Source of the DNA: an uncultured Clostridia bacterium
GTDB taxonomy: Bacteria; Bacillota; Clostridia; Oscillospirales; Ruminococcaceae
Assembly: GCA_945910715.1 (NCBI GenBank)
Contig: CAMDZU010000090.1
Coordinates: 1-6,052 of the forward strand
DNA: 6,052 bases
Direction: 5' to 3'
Both the position numbers and the translations under genes were made by a program. The notes below the pieces were generated by a model. That model had not been told where the DNA came from, searched no databases, and saw nothing but the letters and a program-made list of their open reading frames with translations. Of this stretch, positions 1-5,628 are shown piece after piece (position 1 is the first letter of the stretch; each line of letters opens with the position of its first letter).

Positions 1-153
1 GACATTGATTTGATTTCAGGCAGATATGCAATCGACGCTAAGTCCATTATGGGTATTTTCAGCATTGACCTTTCCAAGGACATTGTTTTAAAGGCTCACA
101 CAGATGACGCTGACGCATTAAAGAAGGACCTTGCACAGTTTATCGTTGACTAA
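1..153 (+). CDS. HPr-family phosphocarrier protein, C-terminal part (5' end outside window)
   Basis: The first 50 codons in frame 1, ended by TAA at 151-153, encode the last part of an HPr-like protein. HPr is the small cytoplasmic phosphocarrier of the PEP:sugar phosphotransferase system; in Firmicutes its Ser46 is also phosphorylated by HPr kinase and acts in catabolite control. The visible segment contains AKSIMG (visible residues 13-18), matching the region around Ser46 with the serine at visible residue 15, followed by the final strand and an acidic helix (DDADALKKDL). This corresponds to about residues 30 to 80 of an HPr of about 85 residues. The usual Gly after the SIMGxxSL segment is replaced by Asp (FSIDLSK), a form I associate with clostridial HPr-like paralogues. 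The phosphorylated His15 lies upstream of the window, so a true PTS carrier cannot be told from a Crh-like regulatory paralogue. A terminator follows directly. Confidence 0.85.
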   Translation, partial: DIDLISGRYAIDAKSIMGIFSIDLSKDIVLKAHTDDADALKKDLAQFIVD

Positions 154-169
154 TCAGTAAAAAGTGAAC

Positions 170-202
170 AAAGCCGTTATGTTAAGGCAGGACGGCTTTT
201 TG
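170..202 (+). terminator. Intrinsic terminator after the HPr-like gene
   Basis: An 8-bp stem AAAGCCGT (170-177) pairs with ACGGCTTT (192-199) across a 14-base loop, and a run of T (197-201) finishes it. It lies 16 bases after the HPr stop codon and separates that gene from hpf. Confidence 0.8.
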
Positions 203-222
203 TTATAATTATAGATTTTTTG

Positions 223-251
223 TTGACATCTTTGTTAAAATTGTGTGAAAT
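223..251 (+). promoter_or_regulatory. Possible upstream promoter of hpf (weak -10)
   Basis: A perfect -35 box TTGACA (223-228) is followed after 17 bases by TGAAAT (246-251), which matches the sigma-A -10 box at four of six positions but lacks the conserved second-position A. It could be a second, weaker start for hpf upstream of the better promoter at 265-293. The -35 box alone could also be chance in T-rich sequence. Confidence 0.35.
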
Positions 252-264
252 TTGTTTAAAGTAC

Positions 265-293
265 TTGTATATTACAGCCAAATGTGCTATAAT
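265..293 (+). promoter_or_regulatory. Main sigma-A promoter of hpf, with extended -10
   Basis: A perfect -10 box TATAAT (288-293) carries the extended-10 TG at 285-286 and lies 17 bases after TTGTAT (265-270), a weak -35. The predicted start is near base 300, giving a leader of about 48 bases. AT-rich sequence upstream (about 229-262) could act as an UP element. Confidence 0.7.
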
Positions 294-307
294 GAAATCA
301 CAAAATA

Positions 308-328
308 ACAGAGCAGTAAACGCTCTGT
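308..328 (+). promoter_or_regulatory. Hairpin in the hpf leader
   Basis: ACAGAGC (308-314) pairs perfectly with GCTCTGT (322-328) around a 7-base loop. The hairpin begins about 8 bases into the predicted transcript and ends 5 bases before the AGGAGG ribosome binding site (334-339). There is no T run, so it is not a terminator. It could protect the 5' end or tune translation of hpf. Structured leaders upstream of raiA/hpf genes have been described in Firmicutes by comparative genomics; whether this one belongs to such a family cannot be settled here. Confidence 0.6.
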
Positions 329-347
329 AAAGTAGGAGGAATCCAGT

Positions 348-872
348 ATGAAAATGCAGATCACAGCCAAGAAAATGAACGTAAACCAGTCTTTCACAGA
401 CTATGCTGAAAAAAGATTAAGCTCCAAGCTTGACCGTTTCTTCGGTGACGAGGCTGATGCAAAAATCACAATGTCAACGGTGAAGGAGAAAATTATTCTT
501 GAAGTAACCGTTAAATATAACAACTTTATTTACAGAGCCGAGCAGTCCGCCGCCGACAAGAACGACGCCCTTGACGCCTGCATTGACAAGATTATCCGCC
601 AGATCCGCAAGAACAAGACCAAGCTTGCAAAATCACTCCGTGACAACGCCTTTGAGGAAATCGCAGACGATGTTCCCGAGGAAAAGGTGTTCGACGTTGT
701 TAAGCACAAGCAGTTCAATCTCCGTCCGATGAGCATTGACGAGGCTATTCTCCAGATGAACCTTGTAGGACACACCTTCTTTATGTTCAAGAATGCTGAA
801 ACAGGGGACGTAAACGTTGTTTACAAGCGTGACGACGGAAATTACGCAGTTCTTGAACCAAGCAAAGGTTGA
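348..872 (+). CDS. hpf: Ribosome hibernation-promoting factor, long form
   Basis: This encodes a 174-residue long HPF (also called RaiA or YvyD family). The protein binds the decoding region of the 30S subunit and joins two 70S ribosomes into inactive 100S dimers when growth slows. Residues 1 to about 98 form the ribosome-binding domain (start MKMQITAKKMNV, basic helix KIIRQIRKNKTKLAKSL at 81-97). An acidic linker (about 99-116) leads to the dimerisation domain at about 118-172, recognised by KQFNLRPMS, DEAILQMNLVGHTFFMF, the ETGDVNVVYKR strand and DGNYAVLEP. Length and domain order are those of the Firmicute long form; short gammaproteobacterial HPF lacks the second domain. The ATG at 348 is set by AGGAGG (334-339) with an 8-base gap. 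The gene has its own promoter and terminator and so is likely monocistronic. The sequence gives no sign of sigma-B or sigma-H control. Confidence 0.96.
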   Translation: MKMQITAKKMNVNQSFTDYAEKRLSSKLDRFFGDEADAKITMSTVKEKIILEVTVKYNNFIYRAEQSAADKNDALDACIDKIIRQIRKNKTKLAKSLRDNAFEEIADDVPEEKVFDVVKHKQFNLRPMSIDEAILQMNLVGHTFFMFKNAETGDVNVVYKRDDGNYAVLEPSKG

Positions 873-902
873 TTTTTCTCCGTTTTGTTGTTTTTCTCAT
901 GG

Positions 903-936
903 GAAAACCGCCGTGTTATGCGGCGGTTTTCTTTTT
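903..936 (+). terminator. Strong intrinsic terminator of hpf, possibly bidirectional
   Basis: An 11-bp perfect stem GAAAACCGCCG (903-913) and CGGCGGTTTTC (921-931) encloses a 7-base loop and is followed by TTTTT (932-936). The A-run on the left arm means that transcripts of the minus strand also read a GC-rich core followed by TTTTC. It lies only 7 bases beyond the stop of the converging small ORF at 944-1042 and probably stops that unit too, less strongly. Confidence 0.88.
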
Positions 937-943
937 ATGTACT

Positions 944-1042
944 TCATTCTTCCCTTTTCTTTTTGAAAACTCCGACTATTATCCCTGCCGCAACAGCAAG
1001 TGCTCCCGTAACGGATAATGAAACAACAACCCACTTTTTCAT
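944..1042 (-). CDS. Small single-helix membrane protein downstream of feoB
   Basis: A 32-codon frame (ATG at 1042, TGA at 944-946) has a good ribosome binding site, AAAGGAG (complement of 1048-1054), 5 bases before the ATG. The peptide is K2-K3-W4, then one uncharged hydrophobic stretch at about 5-26 with small residues spaced for helix packing (A16, G20, G24, thus a GxxxG), then K27-K28-K29-R30 and E31-E32. This is the layout of a one-pass inner-membrane peptide with a cytosolic basic tail. It follows feoB by 50 bases on the same strand and ends at a terminator. In many bacteria a small protein (FeoC, or a Cys-rich FeoB-associated peptide) sits here. This one has no cysteine, so it is not the usual Cys-rich type. 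I do not recognise the family; partnership with FeoB is an inference from position. Confidence 0.7.
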   Translation of the reverse strand: MKKWVVVSLSVTGALAVAAGIIVGVFKKKREE

Positions 1043-1066
1043 AATAGCTCCTTTCCAGATACCTAT

Positions 1067-1096
1067 ATAATATGCGGCTTACCCCATTATGGTCAC
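1067..1096 (-). promoter_or_regulatory. Possible separate promoter of the small membrane ORF
   Basis: Reading the minus strand, TATTAT (complement of 1067-1072) is a reasonable -10 box placed 24 bases before the ATG. A weak -35, GTGACC, lies 18 bases upstream and overlaps the feoB stop codon. Support comes from the preceding GCCGCATATT (complement of 1069-1078), which is identical to a motif at the same place upstream of feoB. The small ORF could equally be translated from feoB read-through. Confidence 0.3.
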
Positions 1097-3171
1097 ACAA
1101 ACAGATTTGCAACAAGCGAGAAAATCATACACGCAATAATTCCCGTTACTGTTGGCACAAGGAACGAAACAAGGGTCCATTTAAGGCTTTTCGTTTCCTT
1201 GTAAATAGTCATACAGGTGGTGGAACACGGGAAATGCATAAGCGAAAACAGCATAGTTGAAACTGCCGTTACCCAGGTCCAGCCATTGGCTGCAAGCAGC
1301 TCCTTAAGCTCCCATATACTGTCAAATTCAACCAGCGTTCCGCTTGACATATAGCACATTATTACAATGGGAATTACAATTTCATTGGCAGGAAAGCCCA
1401 GTATAAAGGCAAGAAGAATTACTCCGTCAAGACCCATAAGTCTTGCAAAGGGGTCGAGAAAATCCGAGCAATATTGGAGCAGGCTTGCGCCGTCAACAGT
1501 AATATTCGCCATAAGCCATATTACAAGCCCTGCAGGAGCAGCTACCACCACCGCCCTGCCAAGCACAAACAAGGTTCTGTCAAGCACCGACCTTGCAAGC
1601 ACCTTCAGAAACTGAGGCCGTCTGTAAGGGGGCAATTCAAGGGTAAATGAGGAGGGTATGCCTTTCAGAATCGTTTTTGAAAGAAGTCCCGAAATAAAAA
1701 AGGTTGTAACTACGCCAAGAATAATTACGGCGGTGATTATTAAGGTGGAGATTGCAGTCTGCGCAAAGCCCATTGCCGCTCCTGCAAAGAAAATTGTGGC
1801 AAGTGATATAAGCATTGGGAAACGGCCGTTGCAAGGAATAAAGTTGTTGGTAATTATGGCGATCAGCCGCTCTCTTGGGCTGTCGATTATTCTTGTACCC
1901 GTAATTCCGCAGGCGTTGCAGCCGAAGCTCATACACATACTTAATGCCTGTTTGCCGCAGGTGTTCGCCTTTTTGAAAAATTTATCAAGATTAAACGCCA
2001 CTCTGGGAAGATAGCCTAAGTCTTCAAGCAAGGTGAACAGCGGAAAAAAAATTGCCATTGGCGGCAGCATTACAGAAACCACCCACGTCAGCACACGGTA
2101 AACCCCGTCAAGGAGGCAGCCTGTAAGCCAGTCGGGAGCTCCCTCCATCAAGGCTCTCAGTCTTTCTCCGCCCCATGCGAAAAAGTCGGACAAAAGCTGT
2201 GAGGGATAGTTTGCGCCGCTTATGGTTATCCAGAATATCACCATAAGAAACACAATCATTATGGGTATTCCCGTCCGCTTATCCGTAAGCCACCTGTCAA
2301 TACGTCGGTCACGCTTATTGTAGCCCTTTTCATCAAGGAAAACGCAGTCGGCGCATATTCCCTCTGCGGTAATCACAATTGAGGATACAAGATTATCAAC
2401 ATAGCGGTTTTCGTCAATGCCCTTTTCGGCAAGACGATTCCTTGCGCTTTCCAAAGCGGAATTAAGCAGGCTCCACTCCGAAAGGTCACAGTCGCAGCAG
2501 TCCGAAATCGAGGCAATAAGCCTTTGGTTGCCCTCCAGCAGCTTTGATGCCACCCAGCGTGAATTAAGGCAGCGGCTTACCTTTGGCGTTATCAAATCCG
2601 AAATAATGCCGATTTCCTCCTCAATTGCGGAAATGCAGCTTATTTTGAGAGGATTTTGGGGCGGCACTTCTATAACCCTTTCCACAGCGTTTTTCAGCTC
2701 CTCAAAGCCTATACCGCTTCTTGCCGCCATCGGTACAACAGGTACTCCAAGCTCTTTTTCCAGCTCCTCAAAGTCAATACGAACACCGTGCTTTTTCGCC
2801 TCGTCAATAAGGTTAACGGCAACCACCGCCCTGCCCGTTATTTCAAGCACCTGCAAAACAAGGTTGAGATTTCGCTCAAGGCAGGTAGCGTCACACACCA
2901 CAATTACGCAGTCGCAGCCGCCGAAGCAGATATAATCCCTCGCAACCTCTTCTTCCCTTGAATGGGACATAAGGGAATATGTACCCGGCACATCGACGAT
3001 TTCGTATTTTCTGCCGTTATGCTCATAGCTTCCTGCCGCAAGGTCAACGGTTTTCCCTGCCCAGTTCCCCGTGTGCTGCTTCATTCCCGTAAGCTCATTG
3101 AAAACAGTGCTTTTCCCCACATTGGGGTTTCCCGCTATAACCAGCTTTACCGCTTTATCCGAAACATTCAT
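1093..3171 (-). CDS. feoB: Ferrous iron transporter FeoB
   Basis: This 692-residue inner-membrane protein takes up Fe(II), with a cytosolic GTPase joined to a membrane pore. The G domain shows G1 GNPNVGKST (14-22), the G2/switch segment GNWAGKTV (35-42), G3 DVPG (60-63) and G4 NLID (120-123), with a likely G5 near 148-152. A helical spacer (about 170-290) follows. The membrane half starts near 302 and has roughly eight hydrophobic segments. It carries the two FeoB gate regions: GCNACGITGTR (417-427, Cys418 and Cys421, with Cys447 nearby) and HFPCSTTCMT (646-655). Many FeoB proteins have a GCNVP-type first gate; the extra cysteine here fits a clostridial subtype. The ATG at 3171 follows GAGGTGAT (complement of 3175-3182). 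Length is normal and the frame is intact. No feoA lies next to it in this window, which is unusual. The substrate is inferred from the family; some FeoB relatives prefer manganese. Confidence 0.95.
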   Translation of the reverse strand: MNVSDKAVKLVIAGNPNVGKSTVFNELTGMKQHTGNWAGKTVDLAAGSYEHNGRKYEIVDVPGTYSLMSHSREEEVARDYICFGGCDCVIVVCDATCLERNLNLVLQVLEITGRAVVAVNLIDEAKKHGVRIDFEELEKELGVPVVPMAARSGIGFEELKNAVERVIEVPPQNPLKISCISAIEEEIGIISDLITPKVSRCLNSRWVASKLLEGNQRLIASISDCCDCDLSEWSLLNSALESARNRLAEKGIDENRYVDNLVSSIVITAEGICADCVFLDEKGYNKRDRRIDRWLTDKRTGIPIMIVFLMVIFWITISGANYPSQLLSDFFAWGGERLRALMEGAPDWLTGCLLDGVYRVLTWVVSVMLPPMAIFFPLFTLLEDLGYLPRVAFNLDKFFKKANTCGKQALSMCMSFGCNACGITGTRIIDSPRERLIAIITNNFIPCNGRFPMLISLATIFFAGAAMGFAQTAISTLIITAVIILGVVTTFFISGLLSKTILKGIPSSFTLELPPYRRPQFLKVLARSVLDRTLFVLGRAVVVAAPAGLVIWLMANITVDGASLLQYCSDFLDPFARLMGLDGVILLAFILGFPANEIVIPIVIMCYMSSGTLVEFDSIWELKELLAANGWTWVTAVSTMLFSLMHFPCSTTCMTIYKETKSLKWTLVSFLVPTVTGIIACMIFSLVANLFV

Positions 3172-3185
3172 AGCATCACCTCAAG

Positions 3186-3205
3186 ATATTCTTGTTTTAG
3201 AATAT
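3186..3205. promoter_or_regulatory. Inverted repeat over the presumed feoB -10 region (candidate operator)
   Basis: ATATTCT (3186-3192) and AGAATAT (3199-3205) form a perfect 7-bp inverted repeat with a 6-base gap. On the minus strand the right arm contains TATTCT (complement of 3199-3204), the best -10 candidate for feoB, so a protein bound here would cover the start region. It does not resemble the classical Fur or DtxR consensus sites, so the cognate regulator is unknown. In RNA it could also form a weak AU-rich hairpin. Confidence 0.4.
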
Positions 3206-3228
3206 GCGGCGGGCTTGTAATTTGACAT
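3199..3228 (-). promoter_or_regulatory. Candidate feoB promoter, overlapping the Nudix -35
   Basis: On the minus strand, ATGTCA (complement of 3223-3228) and TATTCT (complement of 3199-3204) are 18 bases apart. Each matches the sigma-A consensus at four of six positions. The -10 lies 27 bases before the feoB ATG. The -35 overlaps the -35 box of the divergent Nudix promoter, so the two promoters may compete. It is weak by sequence, as expected for a gene needing regulation. Confidence 0.4.
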
Positions 3229-3250
3229 AAGGCAATATGTATGATATACT
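3222..3250 (+). promoter_or_regulatory. Strong sigma-A promoter of the Nudix gene
   Basis: TTGACA (3222-3227) and TATACT (3245-3250) are separated by exactly 17 bases, giving a predicted start near 3257. This places the in-frame ATG at 3241 upstream of the transcript, so translation must begin at 3283. Confidence 0.82.
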
Positions 3251-3272
3251 TGACGGTACTAAAAAACAGCAT

Positions 3273-3278
3273 AGGAGG
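3273..3278 (+). promoter_or_regulatory. Ribosome binding site that fixes the Nudix start
   Basis: A full AGGAGG lies 4 bases before the ATG at 3283. The earlier in-frame ATG at 3241 has no such site and lies inside the promoter, so the shorter protein is the real one. Confidence 0.85.
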
Positions 3279-3282
3279 CAAA

Positions 3283-3708
3283 ATGGAAGTTAAATTCTAT
3301 AATGCAATTGACGATTCGCTGTTGAAATTTGCAGTAATCATTTCACAGTATAAAGGAAAACTCGTATTTTGTAAGCACAAACAAAGAAACACCCTGGAAA
3401 TACCGGGCGGACACAGGGAAAAGGGTGAAAAAATCGAAGAAACCGCAAAGCGTGAGCTGTATGAAGAAACAGGCGCAGTTGATTTTACGATAAAGTCTGT
3501 CTGTGTTTATTCGGTTGTTTCAGATGACAATTTTAACGGTGAAGAAACTTTCGGTATGCTTTTCTATGCAGAGATAACTTCTTTTGAAAATGAACTGCAC
3601 AGCGAAATTGAAAAAATATTTTTTCTTGATGAATTACCAACAGAATGGACTTATCCGCTTATTCAGCCAAAGCTTATTGATGAAGCGATTAAGCGTGGAT
3701 TGCTTTAA
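3283..3708 (+). CDS. Nudix hydrolase, YtkD/MutT-like
   Basis: This 141-residue cytosolic protein is a single Nudix domain. The complete Nudix box GX5EX7REUXEEXGU is present at residues 43-65: G43, E49, then R57-E58-L59-Y60-E61-E62-T63-G64, with E58, E61 and E62 as the expected Mg2+ ligands. A strand precedes it (FAVIISQYKGKLVFCKH, 16-32), followed by the approach EIPGG (39-43). Family members cleave nucleoside diphosphates linked to another group. The arrangement around the box recalls Bacillus YtkD, which hydrolyses (8-oxo-)dGTP, so nucleotide-pool cleansing is a fair guess, but the substrate cannot be read from the sequence. The gene is monocistronic, with its own strong promoter and terminator. 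It is divergent from feoB; a link between iron uptake and oxidised-nucleotide removal is tempting but unsupported. Confidence 0.92.
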   Translation: MEVKFYNAIDDSLLKFAVIISQYKGKLVFCKHKQRNTLEIPGGHREKGEKIEETAKRELYEETGAVDFTIKSVCVYSVVSDDNFNGEETFGMLFYAEITSFENELHSEIEKIFFLDELPTEWTYPLIQPKLIDEAIKRGLL

Positions 3709-3726
3709 TCCCGTTATACAATTTCA

Positions 3727-3752
3727 GCCCGTGGAATTTTCACTTCACGGGC
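3727..3752. other. Hairpin in the 3' region between Nudix and recQ
   Basis: GCCCGTG (3727-3733) pairs perfectly with CACGGGC (3746-3752) around a 12-base loop. It lacks a T run on either strand. It stands just before the Nudix terminator and just after recQ, where it may protect the 3' end or help stop transcripts arriving from recQ. Confidence 0.5.
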
Positions 3753-3754
3753 CG

Positions 3755-3784
3755 ACCCGACTACTTAATAGCAGTCGGGTTTTT
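3755..3784 (+). terminator. Intrinsic terminator of the Nudix gene
   Basis: ACCCGACT (3755-3762) pairs with AGTCGGGT (3773-3780) around a 10-base loop and is followed by TTTT (3781-3784). The last base of the T run is also the last base of the recQ stop codon on the other strand. In the recQ direction the stem is followed by CGGCCC, so it is one-directional. Confidence 0.85.
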
Positions 3785-5598
3785 CATTGCTCGTCTTCCC
3801 ATTGCTTAATAGCCGCCAAAAATTTTTCTCCGTATTTATTCAGCTTAGTTTCCCCAACTCCCGAAATGCCGAGAAATTCCGCCTTTGTTTTCGGCAGCTT
3901 TCTGCACATATCCATAAGAGCTGCGTCTGTGAAAATAACGTAAGCAGGCACTCGCTCGCTGTTGGCTATTTTAAGCCGAAGCTGCTTCAGCTTGTCCATA
4001 AGGCTGTCGTTTACAGGCTGCAGCTTTTCCTCTTTGGGCTTTTCCTCAATTATGGGAACTTTCATTTTAATGGGTGCGGCAGGCTTGATTACGCTCCTTG
4101 ATTTTTCCGTCAGATTTACAACACGAATTTCCTCTTCTATTTCAGCAAGGTAGTTTTCACGGATCAGAAAATCAACAATTCTCCGAATAGCAGAAGTATT
4201 GCTTTCCTTCATAATCCCAAAGGTGGAAAGAGTATCAAAACCGTTTGTAGCCATTCTGCTGCTTCTGCTGCCCCGAAGAATTTCCACTATTGTTGAGGCA
4301 CGGACGTGCCTGTTACGCTGTTCAAGACGATATACGCAGGAAACAATTTTCTGCGCTTCAACAGTAACATCTACCATTTCATAGCCTGCATTGCAGTTTG
4401 AACAGTTTCCGCAATGGTCGGGGGCTCTTTCACCGAAATATTTCAGCATAAACTGCCGCAGACAATCAGAGGTTGTACTGTAAAAGGTCATCTGCTTAAG
4501 CCTTATGCGGTCAAGCTCCTTTATCTTCTCAGCCTGCTCTTCGTCAAGCCGGCTGTTCTCCGTTTGGTCGATAAGAAACTCGTTGCTTCTCACATCACGC
4601 TTTGCATAAAGAAGTACACATTCCGCAGGAGCTCCGTCACGTCCTGCACGGCCTGCCTCCTGATAATAGCTCTCAATGTTCTTCGGCATATTGTAGTGTA
4701 TCACAAAGGATACGTTGGACTTGTCAATGCCCATTCCAAAGGCATTTGTGGCTACCATTATCCTCTTTCTGTCGAAAATGAAGTCCTCCTGATTTATGCG
4801 GCGCTCGTTGTCGCTAAGTCCAGCGTGATACCTTGTTGCGTCATAGCCCTCCTCGCACAGCCTTTGGCAAACCTCCTCAACGCTTTTCCTTGAAATGCAG
4901 TAAACAATACCGCTCTGATTTTTGTATCGTTCCATCAGCTTAAGCAGCTCCGCTGTTTTATCCTTTGGCTTTCTCACTTCAAAATAAAGGTTTTTGCGGT
5001 CAAAACCTGTTGTTACCACAAATGGCTTTTTCAGCTGCAGAATATTTATTATATCGTCACGGACCTGCTTTGTTGCGGTGGCGGTAAAAGCGCCCACAAC
5101 AGGACGTTTAGGCAAGGCGTTGATAAAATCCGCAATTTTCAGATAGCTGGGGCGGAAATCCTGTCCCCATTGGGAAACGCAGTGCGCTTCGTCAACTATT
5201 ACGAGCGAAATTCTAACGCTTTTAGCAAACTCAATAAAATTTTCTGTTCCAAGTCTTTCGGGGGCAACGTACAGAATTTTGTACCTACCCTGCTCCGCCT
5301 GTTTAAGAACATCGTAATATTCCCACTGCGCCAGTGAGCTGTTGAGAAAAGCGGCGCTTATTCCTGCTTCCGTAAGGGAGTTTACCTGATCCTTCATTAG
5401 GGAAATAAGGGGCGAAATTACAATTGCCGTTCCCTCAAGCAAAAGGGCCGGAATCTGATAGCACACCGATTTTCCTGCGCCTGTGGGCATTATACCCATA
5501 ACGTCATTACCCTTTACAAGATTATCTATCAGTTCCTCCTGCCCCTCACGAAAGGCAGAGTGCCCAAAATACTGTTTTAAAAGCCTGTTTTTTTCCAT
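3784..5598 (-). CDS. recQ: ATP-dependent DNA helicase RecQ
   Basis: A 604-residue 3'-to-5' superfamily 2 helicase for recombination and replication-fork repair, acting on the nucleoid. In order (numbered from the chosen start): motif 0 FREGQ (16-20), Walker A MPTGAGKS (37-44), DEAH (136-139) with the aromatic loop QWGQDFR (143-149), TATAT (172-176), ATNAFGMGIDK (283-293) and motif VI QEAGRAGRDG (313-322). The zinc site is C379, C396, C399 and C402. A winged-helix RQC region (about 410-490) and a C-terminal HRDC domain (about 532-602) follow a Lys/Glu/Pro-rich linker. Full length is typical and all core motifs are present. The ATG at 5598 is chosen because GAGG (complement of 5603-5606) precedes it and because homologues start this way. 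The in-frame ATG at 5610 has no ribosome binding site and a predicted leader of only about 12 bases. No LexA-type box is visible upstream. Confidence 0.96.
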   Translation of the reverse strand: MEKNRLLKQYFGHSAFREGQEELIDNLVKGNDVMGIMPTGAGKSVCYQIPALLLEGTAIVISPLISLMKDQVNSLTEAGISAAFLNSSLAQWEYYDVLKQAEQGRYKILYVAPERLGTENFIEFAKSVRISLVIVDEAHCVSQWGQDFRPSYLKIADFINALPKRPVVGAFTATATKQVRDDIINILQLKKPFVVTTGFDRKNLYFEVRKPKDKTAELLKLMERYKNQSGIVYCISRKSVEEVCQRLCEEGYDATRYHAGLSDNERRINQEDFIFDRKRIMVATNAFGMGIDKSNVSFVIHYNMPKNIESYYQEAGRAGRDGAPAECVLLYAKRDVRSNEFLIDQTENSRLDEEQAEKIKELDRIRLKQMTFYSTTSDCLRQFMLKYFGERAPDHCGNCSNCNAGYEMVDVTVEAQKIVSCVYRLEQRNRHVRASTIVEILRGSRSSRMATNGFDTLSTFGIMKESNTSAIRRIVDFLIRENYLAEIEEEIRVVNLTEKSRSVIKPAAPIKMKVPIIEEKPKEEKLQPVNDSLMDKLKQLRLKIANSERVPAYVIFTDAALMDMCRKLPKTKAEFLGISGVGETKLNKYGEKFLAAIKQWEDEQ

Positions 5599-5602
5599 AT
5601 AT

Positions 5603-5606
5603 CCTC
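5603..5606 (-). promoter_or_regulatory. Ribosome binding site supporting the recQ start at 5598
   Basis: GAGG on the minus strand is 4 bases from the ATG at 5598. The gap is short but this is the only Shine-Dalgarno-like sequence in the brief leader. It lies inside the reading frame that would start at 5610. Confidence 0.55.
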
Positions 5607-5628
5607 GCATAACAAATACGTTGCTTTA

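Noticed and set aside
885..1070. Plus-strand open frame of 61 codons after hpf
   Set aside because: It runs through the strong hpf terminator and is antisense to the better supported small ORF; no ribosome binding site.
1637..1936. Minus-strand frame of 99 codons overlapping feoB in another frame
   Set aside because: It lies within the FeoB membrane domain on the same strand, and its Arg/Asn/Tyr-rich product looks like a frame shadow.
2417..2935. Long plus-strand open frame of 172 codons inside feoB
   Set aside because: It is wholly antisense to a well-supported gene, has low-complexity Ser/Arg/Phe content, no recognisable domain and no clear ribosome binding site.
3226..3239. CATA-N6-TATG inverted repeat in the Nudix promoter spacer
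   Set aside because: Four-base arms are expected by chance in AT-rich DNA.
3241..3282. N-terminal extension of the Nudix protein from ATG 3241
   Set aside because: The ATG overlaps the promoter and would lie upstream of the predicted transcript start; AGGAGG precedes 3283 instead.
3172..3282. Search for a Fur, DtxR or MntR type box upstream of feoB
   Set aside because: No stretch resembles the classical consensus sites; only the unassigned dyad at 3186-3205 was found.
4414..4893. Plus-strand open frame of 159 codons inside recQ
   Set aside because: It is antisense to intact RecQ motifs; the hydrophobic content is the shadow of RecQ codons and there is no promoter or start signal.
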